A program made the position numbers and the translations under genes. Positions 56,323 through 64,000 of a stretch of 64,000 nt of DNA are shown in pieces. How positions within the stretch are numbered: position 1 is the stretch's first letter; each line of letters opens with the position of its first letter. Source of the DNA: Cedecea colo (lineage in GTDB: Bacteria > Pseudomonadota > Gammaproteobacteria > Enterobacterales > Enterobacteriaceae); NCBI RefSeq assembly GCF_011808225.1, contig NZ_SOYS01000002.1:248001-312000 (forward strand), in the 5' to 3' direction. Below the pieces are notes generated by a model. That model saw only the letters and a list, made by a program, of their open reading frames with translations, ran no database searches and was not told the DNA's origin.

Positions 56323-56372
56323 TTGGCAGAAGCGCAAAGCTTAGCACTCTGGAACCCTTTCGGGCCGCTGGT
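56323..56372 (-). pseudogene. Decayed 3' part of a tRNA-Ser gene, possible attachment site remnant
   Basis: About 50 bases match the 3' half of the intact tRNA-Ser(UGA) at 58222-58309 in the same orientation. TTGGCAGAAGCGCAAAG and ACTCTGGAACCCTTTCGGG align with TTGGCGGAAGCGCAGAG and ACTCTGGAACCCTTTCGGG of the real gene; similarity fades afterwards. It is consistent with a direct repeat left by integration of an element at the tRNA 3' end. Confidence 0.65.
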
Positions 56373-56429
56373 TGCCAGGGCTGGCCAGGCCATACGAACT
56401 TAATAACAAGCGCTTGCCTTTTATAGCTG

Positions 56430-56609
56430 CTACAGCTTCGTAATTTTACCTTTATCAAAATCACCGGGATAACCGTTTACGGCAAGTTCGTCTATCAACC
56501 CTTTCTTGATAAATGCGTGGATATAAAATTCCTGCAAACGCTTTTTGCGGTTAATTTTTGTGCGAATGAGGCTGTAGAGGAATGAATCAGTTATTATGTC
56601 CTGCTTCAC
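56430..56609 (-). CDS. Small phage-like protein of unknown function (GTG start)
   Basis: A 59-codon frame: VKQDIITDSFLYSLIRTKIN, then a basic stretch RKKRLQEFYIHAF, ending DFDKGKITKL. The composition is protein-like and the start GTG overlaps the stop of the upstream frame as GTGA, suggesting translational coupling. I do not recognise the family. It lies inside the degraded element next to serT and may be a leftover phage gene. Confidence 0.4.
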   Translation of the reverse strand: MKQDIITDSFLYSLIRTKINRKKRLQEFYIHAFIKKGLIDELAVNGYPGDFDKGKITKL

Positions 56610-56795
56610 GCCTTAATCATTAGATAGCTGTTTCTCTGCTCGTCAGCAAATCTTAATAACGCTTCATCTACCACGGCTGCTGAATACCCTGCCCGGCAAA
56701 ATACAGCATGTCGCGTCCCCCTGGCTACGAGATGGATGAGCACTTCCGCGGTCTTTACTGTTATGACTGTCCATCCGGCTGATTTTTAATGATGT
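56607..56795 (-). pseudogene. 5'-truncated coding remnant upstream of the small phage-like gene
   Basis: About 60 codons read AGWTVITVKTAEVLIHLVAR, continue through HAVFCRAGYSAAVVDEALLRF, and end EQRNSYLMIKA before a TGA that overlaps the next start. There is no plausible start codon, so the 5' end is missing. Not recognised; context suggests phage origin. Confidence 0.35.
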
Positions 56796-56943
56796 TGTTT
56801 ACAAGGTTTGCAATATTCGTATCATTGCAAACCTTACGTGTTATATAAGATGAGATGAAATTGTGGAGAAGTAATTTTTAAAAGAATGCCTCAGGGTAGA
56901 AGTAATTGGGGGAAGAGACAAAAAATTTTCATGGAGCAGGGCT

Positions 56944-57416
56944 TGTCGTCACGCATGGCGTCAACCGAAACGCAGGTTCCTTTTTTGGTGGCGCATAGCC
57001 TCATACATTTATTCTACAAATGGGAAGAGGGGAAATAAGCCTGCCACCTTTTTGAACAGGCGACTGATGAAAAAATACAATACCGAAATTGGCCTCTGTG
57101 CGGGAATAAAACCAGGGCTCTTCATTGCGCATTATAATGGCATTGTCGTTTCCTCATATTGTGATATTGGTGAAAATTTCATATTAAGAAAAACACGACA
57201 ATCGGAATTAAAACACCCGGTAAAAATGATGATGAGTATAAGATTACCATTGGCGACAATGTAGTTATCGGCGCGAATAGTTGCATAATCTCTGATAATT
57301 TAACCATAGGCAGTAACGTAAAAATAGGAGCCATGTCGTTCATTAACAAAAACATACCTGATAACTGCATATACTACACAAAAAGAGAACATACTTGTGT
57401 GATAAGGGAGCAGTAA
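56944..57416 (+). pseudogene. Frameshifted hexapeptide-repeat O-acetyltransferase (serine acetyltransferase-like)
   Basis: The first part reads FLFWWRIASYIY, LMKKYNTEIGLCAGIKPGLF and IAHYNGIVVSSYCDIGENF up to about 57182. The frame then shifts and continues NTTIGIKTPG, ITIGDNVVIGANSCIISDNL and TIGSNVKIGAMSFINKNIPD to a stop at 57416. These are the left-handed beta-helix repeats of CysE/WbbJ-type acetyltransferases found in polysaccharide loci. No start codon is visible for the N-terminal part. A single missing base near 57182 explains the shift. AT-richness supports foreign origin. Confidence 0.7.
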
Positions 57417-57442
57417 TTCTCCCTAAATTATTTTCCTTATTC

Positions 57443-57754
57443 CTACACTGGCTTATCTGGCCATAAAATATCAGGATCCGTTGTGATATCAACGCGGGTT
57501 AATAGAAGAAAATATTTTCCCCGTTCCAGCGATACCTTCTGCTGTTCTTCTGCTGCGATATTAAGATCGGCGGCGTTCTGTAGCGGGCCGATTCTTTTCA
57601 CGGTGCGATCAAGTAGCACATTCCTCTCTTGTGATGCGGCTTCAGGCTGGGCATTCCGTTCCGCTTCCTTGTCTTTTACCCCATTATCCCCCGTTCCATA
57701 CTTGATAATTGCCAGCAAGGCAACAGAAACAGCAGCATCAGGCCAGGCACTCAA
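57443..57754 (-). pseudogene. Phage tail fibre assembly (Tfa)-like C-terminal fragment
   Basis: 103 codons from a TTG. The C-terminal 50 residues, IGPLQNAADLNIAAEEQ and YFLLLTRVDITTDPDILWP, match the usual end of phage tail fibre assembly proteins (IAPLQDAVDL...W.YRV.L.RVD...PDI.WP). The frame is open upstream to about 57842 (RKRGDYNTQTGQAIASSQLS) but has no convincing start, so it looks like a truncated gene. Confidence 0.55.
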
Positions 57755-57895
57755 TTGGCTACTTGCAATAGCCTGCCCTGTCTGAGTGTTGTAATCGCCG
57801 CGTTTACGCGCGGCCGTGGATCTCGCTACCCAAAAAACTGATTAGCCGGTGAGCTGCCAGATCCCTGAACCATCTGGCGGCAAAAGGAATAAAAA

Positions 57896-58144
57896 ATGTT
57901 CACTACCTGGTGCAATAAGCAAAGAAAGCAGTCGTGCTGGAGATTGGGCGCTCTATCCCCGGAACGTTTCATGACCTCAAGGCAAAGGCGATTTCGGACT
58001 ATGAAGGAGGTTCCCTAAATGAAACAGCTTTTCTCCGGGCACAAGACAGAAAGTCAGGTTAATACTTATGATCGCAAGGTGAAAATTTCACCTACGTTGG
58101 ATGTGCCGATGATGGCTAAAGAGGAAGGGAAAACGGGTGCGTAA
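57896..58144 (+). pseudogene. Broken tyrosine-recombinase integrase (C-terminal end) beside serT
   Basis: Pieces in successive frames give FTTWCNKQRKQ, then GTFHDLKAKAISDYEG (the H-x-L-K/R box), then FSGHKTESQVNTYDRKVKIS (the GHK box and catalytic Tyr) ending near [17 protein letters not shown]. At least two frameshifts interrupt it. The order of boxes is that of a phage or island integrase C-terminus, and it points at the 3' end of the adjacent tRNA-Ser gene, the usual site for such genes. Confidence 0.75.
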
Positions 58145-58187
58145 AGCAAGAATATACCAGGTAAATATACCAACACCCCAAAAGCAA

Positions 58188-58213
58188 AAGGGGTCGCCTT
58201 TCGGCAACCCCTT
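58188..58213 (-). terminator. Terminator of the tRNA-Ser(UGA) gene
   Basis: The stem AAGGGG / CCCCTT enclosing an inner hairpin, with TTTTGCTTTT on the minus strand. Confidence 0.75.
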
Positions 58214-58221
58214 GATAATGT

Positions 58222-58309
58222 TGGCGGAAGCGCAGAGATTCGAACTCTGGAACCCTTTCGGGTCGCCGGTTTTCAAGACCGGTGCCTTCAACCGCTCGGC
58301 CACACTTCC
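58222..58309 (-). tRNA. serT: tRNA-Ser (anticodon UGA)
   Basis: An 88-nt class II tRNA with encoded CCA. The acceptor stem pairs GGAAGTG with CGCTTCC. The anticodon loop CTTGAAA has UGA at the centre; the long variable arm CGACCCGAAAGGGTTC and T-loop TTCGAAT are intact. It keeps its position near yccA as in E. coli. Its 3' end borders the degraded integrase. Confidence 0.97.
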
Positions 58310-58319
58310 AACGAGGCGA

Positions 58320-58348
58320 ACTATAAACATACCCATACTTCATGTAAA
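58320..58348 (-). promoter_or_regulatory. Promoter of the tRNA-Ser(UGA) gene
   Basis: On the minus strand TTTACA (58348-58343), a 17-base spacer and TATAGT (58325-58320), ending ten bases before the tRNA. Confidence 0.75.
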
Positions 58349-58448
58349 GCATGATTTTGTTCGTTCGCCTGAAAAACAAGCAAATTTGCATCGTTTGGCT
58401 GAAACATCAACAATTTGACCGGTTTATCGACATCGCTTGCGGAAGTAT

Positions 58449-60077
58449 TTAGTGTTTTTTGATGTACATATCCTTTGTGTAGTAGAAGCCAAGGTTACCG
58501 GGCGCGTATCCCCCCACGAAAGGTTTTACCAGCTGAGCCAGTACATAGTGATAAACCGGGATGGCCGGCACATCCTGAGCAAGCTGATTTTCCGCCTGTT
58601 GGTAAAATTTCCCACGAGCCTCGACATTATCCGCTTTCGCAGCGTTCTTTAACGCTTCATCAAACCTGGCATTGGTATACTGGGAAGTGTTTTCGCTATC
58701 GCCGGTGCGGAAGTTGTTCAGGAAGGTGGATGCGTCATCGTAATCCGCTATCCACGCATACCGCACCATATCGAAATTGCCGCTGTGCATAGTATCGAGC
58801 ATGGTTTTCCATTCCTGATTTTGCAGCCTTGCGACCACCCCCAGGTTCTTGCTCCACATTGAACTGACCGCAATGGCGATGCGTTTATGGTTTTCAGAAG
58901 TGTTGTACAGTAGGTTGAAACTTAACGGATGCGCAGCATTATATCCTGCTGCTTCCAGCAGATGTTTCGCCTCTTCAACCCGTTTCTCGTGGCTCCAGCT
59001 TGCGTAGTCGGGCGATTTAAGCTCTACCCCACCGATTTTTTTCTGGCTAATGACCCAGGCGGGGATTTGTCCCTGCCCCAGCACCTTATCCGCGATAATA
59101 TCCTTATCCAGCGCCATGTTCAGCGCTCTGCGAACCCGTGCATCATTAAATGGCGCTTTGGTGGTATTAAATTCAAAATAATAGGTCGCAAGTTTTGGCG
59201 TAACGTGCACCTGATCCGGCATGGATTTTTTCAGAGAAGCAAACAAGGTTTGCGGCAGGGAGTAAACGATATCAATTTCACCTGCCTTATAACGATTGAT
59301 ATCTGCCGTCTCGGAACCGATCGGCAGATACGTTACCTTATTAATAACGGTGTGTTTGTTGTCCCAGTATTGAGCATTTCTTTCAGCAACGATTTTTTCA
59401 TTCACCACCCATTGAACAGGCTTGTATGCCCCGCTGCCGACGAAATTACCGGGCTGGGTCCATTTCTCGCCAAACTTTTCAAGAAGAGTTTTATCCACAG
59501 GCACCAGCGATGGATGCGCCAGCATGGCAAGGAACGCGGCTGTCGGCTGGGTGAGGGTTATCTGAAGCGTGCTGTCATCCAGTGCTTTGATGCCGAGCGT
59601 ATCCGCAGTTTTAGTCCCCTGCGCGATTTCCGCCGCATTTTGCAGATGCATATTGCCGAGATAGCTTGCATAAGGAGAAGCTGTTTTCGGATCGACCAGA
59701 CGTTGCCAGCTCCAGACAACATCTTCAGCCGTAATCGGCTGACCATTCGACCATTTAATACCCGGACGTAAATGGAACGTCCAGACGGTGCTGCCTTTCT
59801 CTTCCCATTTTTCTGCCAGGCGCGGCTCAATTGAACCGTCGCGGCGCACGGCTACCAGACCGTCGAAAAAGTCGCTGATGAGATTAAATTCAACATCACT
59901 TTCGACCTTATGGGGATCCAGGGAAGCGGGTTCGCTGCCGTTGTTACGGACAAGCTCCTGCTTTGTTGCGAGTTCCGTTCCTTGCGGTACATTTGCGGCC
60001 CAGGCACCAGAAGAAGCTGCACTAATCAGGCTCAGGGCGATAATCGATTTGATGAACGTGTTGTAGTTTGCTTTCAT
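58449..60077 (-). CDS. OppA-like periplasmic peptide-binding protein (orphan)
   Basis: A 542-residue family 5 solute-binding protein with signal peptide (cleavage near SGAWAANVPQG). OppA-type segments include ELVRNNGSEPASLDPHKVES, WKWEEKGSTVWTFHLRPG-like positions around residue 90, and YAWIADYDDASTFLNNF. It is a paralogue of OppA, with no permease or ATPase genes nearby, so it presumably shares the general Opp machinery. E. coli has no gene here. ATG 60077 gives a normal signal peptide. Confidence 0.88.
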   Translation of the reverse strand: MKANYNTFIKSIIALSLISAASSGAWAANVPQGTELATKQELVRNNGSEPASLDPHKVESDVEFNLISDFFDGLVAVRRDGSIEPRLAEKWEEKGSTVWTFHLRPGIKWSNGQPITAEDVVWSWQRLVDPKTASPYASYLGNMHLQNAAEIAQGTKTADTLGIKALDDSTLQITLTQPTAAFLAMLAHPSLVPVDKTLLEKFGEKWTQPGNFVGSGAYKPVQWVVNEKIVAERNAQYWDNKHTVINKVTYLPIGSETADINRYKAGEIDIVYSLPQTLFASLKKSMPDQVHVTPKLATYYFEFNTTKAPFNDARVRRALNMALDKDIIADKVLGQGQIPAWVISQKKIGGVELKSPDYASWSHEKRVEEAKHLLEAAGYNAAHPLSFNLLYNTSENHKRIAIAVSSMWSKNLGVVARLQNQEWKTMLDTMHSGNFDMVRYAWIADYDDASTFLNNFRTGDSENTSQYTNARFDEALKNAAKADNVEARGKFYQQAENQLAQDVPAIPVYHYVLAQLVKPFVGGYAPGNLGFYYTKDMYIKKH

Positions 60078-60304
60078 TAAACGCGCCTTGTTTGAGTTAT
60101 TAATGACGGTACGGCTACCACTTTTAGTCATGACCGCGCGTTAATGCAATATTTTTCAGGAACCTATAAGGGACAAATATGGAACGCTTTCTGAACGGTT
60201 TTTTTGACAATGACAGGTAAAGATGGGTAAAAAAGCTTTTGTGCAATAAAGGTGCCGCTTATTCTCCATCACCATATCCACCTGTAATAAGAGAGAGTTT
60301 CTGA

Positions 60305-60964
60305 ATGGATCGCATAATTACCTCCTCGCGTGGCCGTTCGTCACTGCTAAGCACTCACAAGGTGCTCCGTAATACCTATTTCCTGCTCAGCCTGACGCTG
60401 GCCTTCTCTGCGTTAGTTGCCACGGCCAGCACCGTGCTGATGCTGCCTTCGCCGGGTCTGATCCTGACGCTGGTTGGTATGTATGGCCTGATGTTTCTGA
60501 CCTACCGCCTGGCAAATAAGCCAACCGGGATTATTGCAGCTTTTGCCTTTACCGGTTTCCTTGGCTATATCCTGGGACCGATCCTTAACGCCTATCTGTC
60601 TGCCGGTATGGGCGACGTCATTGGTATGGCGCTGGGCGGTACTGCCCTGGTATTCTTCTGCTGCTCTGCTTACGTTCTGACAACCCGTAAAGACATGTCT
60701 TTCCTGGGTGGAATGTTAATGGCGGGCGTCGTGGTAGTGCTGGTTGGCATGGTCGCGAATATCTTCCTGCAGCTGCCTGCGTTACATCTGGCTATCAGCG
60801 CGGTGTTTATTCTGATCTCCTCGGGTGCCATCCTGTTTGAGACCAGCAATATCATCCGCGGCGGTGAAACAAACTATATTCGTGCTACGGTGAGCCTGTA
60901 CGTTTCCCTGTACAATATCTTCATCAGCTTGTTGAGCATTCTGGGTTTCGCCAGCCGCGATTAA
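60305..60964 (+). CDS. yccA: FtsH protease modulator YccA (BAX inhibitor-1 family)
   Basis: A 219-residue, seven-span inner-membrane protein, equal in length and close in sequence to E. coli YccA ([39 protein letters not shown]). It is a substrate and modulator of the membrane protease FtsH. It has its own promoter region behind the OppA-like gene and ends before a terminator at 60990. Confidence 0.96.
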   Translation: MDRIITSSRGRSSLLSTHKVLRNTYFLLSLTLAFSALVATASTVLMLPSPGLILTLVGMYGLMFLTYRLANKPTGIIAAFAFTGFLGYILGPILNAYLSAGMGDVIGMALGGTALVFFCCSAYVLTTRKDMSFLGGMLMAGVVVVLVGMVANIFLQLPALHLAISAVFILISSGAILFETSNIIRGGETNYIRATVSLYVSLYNIFISLLSILGFASRD

Positions 60965-60989
60965 CGGCAGCGTTTCTCAACTGAACCAT

Positions 60990-61018
60990 AGCCCCGCCAT
61001 GCGGGGCTTTGTTTTTTC
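60990..61018 (+). terminator. Terminator of yccA
   Basis: The stem AGCCCCGC / GCGGGGCT with a CAT loop, followed by TTGTTTTTT. Confidence 0.9.
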
Positions 61019-61066
61019 TGAGCGAGCAAATTTGTTACACTGCGCGCAGTTTGATTAAGGTTGCAG

Positions 61067-61402
61067 ATGACTATGTTGACGTTCGAAGGAAAAGAAATAG
61101 CAACAGATGCTGATGGGTATCTGAAAAACAGCGCGGAATGGAGCGAGCCGCTTGCCGTGGTTATCGCGGAAAAAGAAGGGATTACGCTCGCGGTGGAGCA
61201 CTGGGAAGTGGTGCGTTTCGTGCGCGAATTCTATCTGGAATTTAACACCTCTCCGGCGATTCGCATGCTGGTTAAGGCTATGGCTAACAAATTTGGCGAG
61301 GAAAAAGGTAACAGTCGCTACCTGTATTGCCTCTTTCCAAAAGGCCCGGCTAAGCAAGCCACCAAAATTGCAGGCCTGCCCAAGCCGGTGAAATGTATTT
61401 AG
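61067..61402 (+). CDS. tusE: Sulfurtransferase TusE
   Basis: A 111-residue DsrC-family protein of the Tus sulfur relay. It accepts persulfide sulfur from TusBCD and passes it to MnmA for tRNA 2-thiouridine. The catalytic Cys is the penultimate residue (KPVKCI); [20 protein letters not shown] is the conserved core. ATG 61067 has AAGG six bases upstream; E. coli starts two codons later at MLIFEG (61073 here), so either is possible. Confidence 0.93.
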   Translation: MTMLTFEGKEIATDADGYLKNSAEWSEPLAVVIAEKEGITLAVEHWEVVRFVREFYLEFNTSPAIRMLVKAMANKFGEEKGNSRYLYCLFPKGPAKQATKIAGLPKPVKCI

Positions 61403-61405
61403 TAT

Positions 61406-61687
61406 TTAGTAGCGGATCCCAAAGTTGGTCCATTCTCTGTCGGGTTGGTGAGGTTCTGTGAGCACTTTATCAACCCTGGCGCTGCGTGGCCCTCCCGCTT
61501 TCAGCCAGTCGACAAGCTGTTCAACCTGCTCCGCTTCACCACAGGCCAGCACTTCAACGCTGCCGTCATCCATATTGCGCGCGTAGCCGGTAAGGCCCAG
61601 CTTCTGTGCTTCGTGCTGCGTACTGTAGCGAAAACCAACCCCCTGAACCATACCGTGGACCCAGGCAAGCGTGCATACTGATGCCAT
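61406..61687 (-). CDS. yccX: Acylphosphatase YccX
   Basis: A 93-residue acylphosphatase. The phosphate loop [11 protein letters not shown] contains the catalytic Arg, and [13 protein letters not shown] the catalytic Asn. It hydrolyses acyl phosphates in the cytosol. It is convergent with tusE, three bases apart, and divergent from rlmI. E. coli YccX has 92 residues. Confidence 0.94.
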   Translation of the reverse strand: MASVCTLAWVHGMVQGVGFRYSTQHEAQKLGLTGYARNMDDGSVEVLACGEAEQVEQLVDWLKAGGPRSARVDKVLTEPHQPDREWTNFGIRY

Positions 61688-61777
61688 AACTTCCTCCGTT
61701 TAGGGTTCTTGCGTTGCATTTCTACGGTGTAACCCGGAAAATGACGCCCAATTCTTAGCAAAACAGCATAACAAAAT

Positions 61778-62968
61778 ATGACCGTACGTTTAGTGTTAAC
61801 CAAAGGGCGCGAAAAATCTTTATTGCGCCGTCATCCGTGGGTGTTTTCTGGTGCAGTCGCTCGCCTGGAAGGAAAAGCCAATCTCGGCGAAACCATTGAT
61901 ATCGTCGACAGCCAGGGTAAGTGGTTAGCGCGTGCAGCCTACTCTCCCTCTTCGCAAATCCGCGCCCGCGTGTGGACATTTGATGCTAACGAAAGCATCG
62001 ATATCGCCTTTTTCACTCGCCGTCTGCAGCAGGCGCAGCAGTGGCGGGAATGGCTTGCTAAGCGTGACGGGCTGGACAGCTACCGTCTTATCGCCGGAGA
62101 GTCCGACGGACTGCCTGGCGTGACTATCGACCGCTTCGGCAATTTCCTCGTGCTGCAACTGCTCTCAGCTGGCGCCGAATACCAGCGCCCGGCCCTGGTT
62201 GCAGCGCTGCAAAATCTCTATCCGGCATGCGCCATTTATGATCGTTCAGACGTTGCCGTGCGTAAAAAAGAAGGTATGGAACTAACGCAGGGCCCGATTA
62301 GCGGTGAGTTACCGCCTGAGCTGCTGCCAATTGAAGAACACGGCATGAAGCTGCTGGTGGATATTAAAGGCGGTCACAAAACGGGTTATTACCTCGATCA
62401 GCGCGACAGCCGCTTTGCCACGCGCCAGTACGTTAAAGATAAACGTGTTCTGAACTGCTTCTCCTATACCGGCGGTTTCGCCGTTTCTGCTTTGATGGGC
62501 GGCTGCAGCCAGGTGGTGAGCGTTGATACTTCGCAGGACGCGCTGGACATCGCAAAGCAAAACGTCGAGCTGAATAAGCTGGATCTCAGCAAAGCTCAAT
62601 TCCTGCGTGATGATGTTTTCAAACTGCTGCGTAAATATCGCGACGGGGGCGAGAAGTTCGACGTTATCGTGATGGACCCGCCAAAGTTTGTAGAAAACAA
62701 AAATCAGTTGATGGGCGCCTGCCGCGGTTACAAGGATATCAATATGCTGGCCATTCAGCTTCTGAACCCGGGCGGCATTTTGATGACCTTCTCCTGTTCC
62801 GGCCTGATGACCACCGATTTATTCCAGAAAATCATTGCTGATGCCGCCGTAGATGCCGGGCGTGATGTACAATTTATAGAGCAGTTCCGTCAGGCGGCCG
62901 ATCACCCGGTGATCGCAACCTATCCGGAAGGTCTTTATCTGAAAGGGTTTGCCTGTCGCGTCATGTAG
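61778..62968 (+). CDS. rlmI: 23S rRNA m5C1962 methyltransferase RlmI
   Basis: A 396-residue methyltransferase: N-terminal PUA domain ([20 protein letters not shown]), a beta-barrel-like middle and a C-terminal Rossmann fold. The SAM motif is in [19 protein letters not shown]; the active-site region is [15 protein letters not shown] and MTFSCSGLM with the catalytic Cys. It methylates C1962 of 23S rRNA. Length equals E. coli RlmI. Confidence 0.96.
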   Translation: MTVRLVLTKGREKSLLRRHPWVFSGAVARLEGKANLGETIDIVDSQGKWLARAAYSPSSQIRARVWTFDANESIDIAFFTRRLQQAQQWREWLAKRDGLDSYRLIAGESDGLPGVTIDRFGNFLVLQLLSAGAEYQRPALVAALQNLYPACAIYDRSDVAVRKKEGMELTQGPISGELPPELLPIEEHGMKLLVDIKGGHKTGYYLDQRDSRFATRQYVKDKRVLNCFSYTGGFAVSALMGGCSQVVSVDTSQDALDIAKQNVELNKLDLSKAQFLRDDVFKLLRKYRDGGEKFDVIVMDPPKFVENKNQLMGACRGYKDINMLAIQLLNPGGILMTFSCSGLMTTDLFQKIIADAAVDAGRDVQFIEQFRQAADHPVIATYPEGLYLKGFACRVM

Positions 62969-63030
62969 CTTGAAAAGTGGAAAGTTGCCCGCATATCTCT
63001 ATGCAGAATAACGTTTCCCGGGAGGTGACA

Positions 63031-63348
63031 ATGATTGCCAGCAAATTCGGAATTGGTCAGCAGGTACGCCATTCGTTGTTGGGTTACTTAGGAGTCGTGG
63101 TTGATATCGATCCTGAGTATTCCCTTGATGAACCAGCGGAAGATGAACTGGCTGATAACGACGCTTTGCGTACCGCGCCCTGGTATCACGTTGTCATGGA
63201 AGATGATGATGGCCAGGCGATGCATACTTATCTTGCTGAAGCCCAGCTGAGCGGGGAGGCGCAAGAAGAGCACCCTGAACAGCCTTCAATGGATGAACTG
63301 GCGGCGTCAATACGGCAGCAGCTTCAGGCACCTCGCCTGCGTAACTGA
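63031..63348 (+). CDS. hspQ: Heat shock protein HspQ
   Basis: A 105-residue protein, as in E. coli: [20 protein letters not shown] at the start, [14 protein letters not shown] in the middle and QLQAPRLRN at the end. HspQ binds hemimethylated oriC DNA, destabilises mutant DnaA and is a specificity enhancer of Lon. ATG 63031 follows GGAGGTGACA, a strong ribosome binding site; the 18-codon upstream extension is rejected. Confidence 0.95.
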   Translation: MIASKFGIGQQVRHSLLGYLGVVVDIDPEYSLDEPAEDELADNDALRTAPWYHVVMEDDDGQAMHTYLAEAQLSGEAQEEHPEQPSMDELAASIRQQLQAPRLRN

Positions 63349-63351
63349 CAA

Positions 63352-63375
63352 AAACCCGCATCTGCGGGTTTTTTC
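63352..63375 (+). terminator. Terminator of hspQ
   Basis: The hairpin AAACCCGCATCTGCGGGTTT followed by TTTCTT, directly after the hspQ stop and before the convergent yccU. Confidence 0.9.
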
Positions 63376-63789
63376 TTATTTAGCTAGCCCAAGCCGCGGG
63401 ATCTCAATTGCCGGACATCTGTCCATAACAACGTTCAGACCAGCATCCTGAGCCAGCACAGCCGCCTGTTCATTTATGACCCCTAGCTGCAACCAAAGCG
63501 TTTTTGCGCCAATGGCTATGGCCTCTTTGGCGACATCCCATGCGGCTTCGGAATTGCGGAACACATCCACCATATCCACCTTCTTCGGGATTTCCGCGAG
63601 GCTGCCGTAGCCCTGCTGACCCAACAGCGTTTTGCCCGCTACTTTTGGGGAGACCGGGATTACCTCGTAGCCCTGATTTAACAGATATGCCATCACCCGA
63701 TAGCTCGGGCGATCGGGCTTATCGCTGGCGCCCACCAGCGCGATGGTATGTGTATTTTTTAAAATACTTTCAATATCTGTCTGTTTCAT
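63376..63789 (-). CDS. yccU: CoA-binding domain protein YccU
   Basis: A 137-residue Rossmann-fold CoA-binding protein, identical in length to E. coli YccU. The nucleotide-binding motif [18 protein letters not shown] is near the N-terminus, and [17 protein letters not shown] ends the protein. The precise role is unknown. ATG 63789 matches the E. coli start; a 14-codon extension is unsupported. Confidence 0.94.
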   Translation of the reverse strand: MKQTDIESILKNTHTIALVGASDKPDRPSYRVMAYLLNQGYEVIPVSPKVAGKTLLGQQGYGSLAEIPKKVDMVDVFRNSEAAWDVAKEAIAIGAKTLWLQLGVINEQAAVLAQDAGLNVVMDRCPAIEIPRLGLAK

Positions 63790-63976
63790 GACGCTCTCCG
63801 CCTTGATGAAGTAATCAAAAGTGTAAGCCAAAGGTTACTGGCCCACCATATTTCCCATACGGATGGGCGAGAGCAAAGAATAAGAATATGTCTATATGTT
63901 AATGAGCCGTTATTGTGAAAAATTTTGATACATTCTGGAGCAGGTAATTCAGGCCGCGCTGACGCAGGAGAAAAGA

Positions 63977-64000
63977 ATGAAAATCGGGCCTTATACGTTA
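63977..64000 (+). CDS. Start of an unidentified gene (cut by window end)
   Basis: ATG preceded by CAGGAG at a good distance opens the frame MKIGPYTL and runs to the window edge. Only eight codons are visible, so the product cannot be named; it does not look like the beginning of E. coli yccT as I remember it. Confidence 0.4.

Noticed and set aside
57755-57842. Frame upstream of the tail-fibre-like fragment as a full gene
   Set aside because: Open but without a start codon before an in-frame stop; kept only as part of the truncated fragment.

Overview
The window is a chromosomal segment of an Enterobacteriaceae species, most likely from the Enterobacter-like group. Many proteins are near-identical in length and motifs to E. 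coli K-12 (CsgB/D/G, GhrA, PhoH, EfeO, PutA/PutP, RutR, WrbA, Agp, YccA, RlmI, HspQ, MelR/MelA), and much of the gene order follows the csg-ghrA-serX-phoH-efe-put-rutR-wrbA-agp and serT-yccA-tusE-rlmI-hspQ backbones. Species-specific blocks sit between these conserved runs. All comparisons with E. coli are from memory.

Layout. 1-8.4 kb (minus strand): part of an aryl polyene (APE) pigment cluster, running from a chain-length-factor-like ketosynthase through acyltransferase, two acyl carrier proteins, a membrane protein, AMP-ligase, dehydratase, glycosyltransferase/acyltransferase and thioesterase to a LolA-like protein and an MMPL exporter cut by the window edge. 8.6-13.4 kb: the two divergent curli operons, csgBAC plus a fimbrial-like gene and csgDEFG, with a 778-base regulatory region between them. 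The major curlin CsgA is unusually short. 13.4-16.4 kb: ycdZ, ycdY, ycdX, ghrA. 16.5-17.8 kb: two identical tRNA-Ser(GGA) genes within a tandem array of roughly 180-bp units, each ending in the last 19 nt of the tRNA. 17.8-23.7 kb: ygbA with a likely NsrR operator, then a complete chbBCARFG chitobiose operon.

23.9-38.5 kb: phoH; efeUOB with a Fur box; putP/putA with PutA-type operator motifs; an LprI-family gene; rutR without any rutABCDEFG operon; a DMT transporter; ymdF; wrbA-yccJ. 38.5-56.2 kb: agp, then a beta-1,4-galactan utilisation locus (LacI-type repressor, LamB-type porin, ABC transporter, GH53 galactanase, GH42 beta-galactosidase, orphan PTS IIB), then melR/melAB with a SemiSWEET sugar transporter directly behind melB. 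In E. coli the interval between agp and serT holds other genes (tor, app, hya), so this is a replaced, sugar-catabolic segment.

56.3-58.2 kb is a degraded integrative element beside serT (tRNA-Ser UGA). It holds a broken tyrosine integrase, a frameshifted acetyltransferase, phage-like fragments and a decayed partial copy of the tRNA-Ser 3' half. 58.4-64 kb returns to conserved order with an extra OppA-like binding protein, then yccA, tusE, yccX, rlmI, hspQ, yccU and the first codons of another gene.

Together the segment links envelope and matrix functions (APE, curli), iron and proline uptake, and use of beta- and alpha-galactosides and chitobiose, which suggests a plant- or environment-associated lifestyle (inference). 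No CRISPR array or intact insertion sequence was seen.
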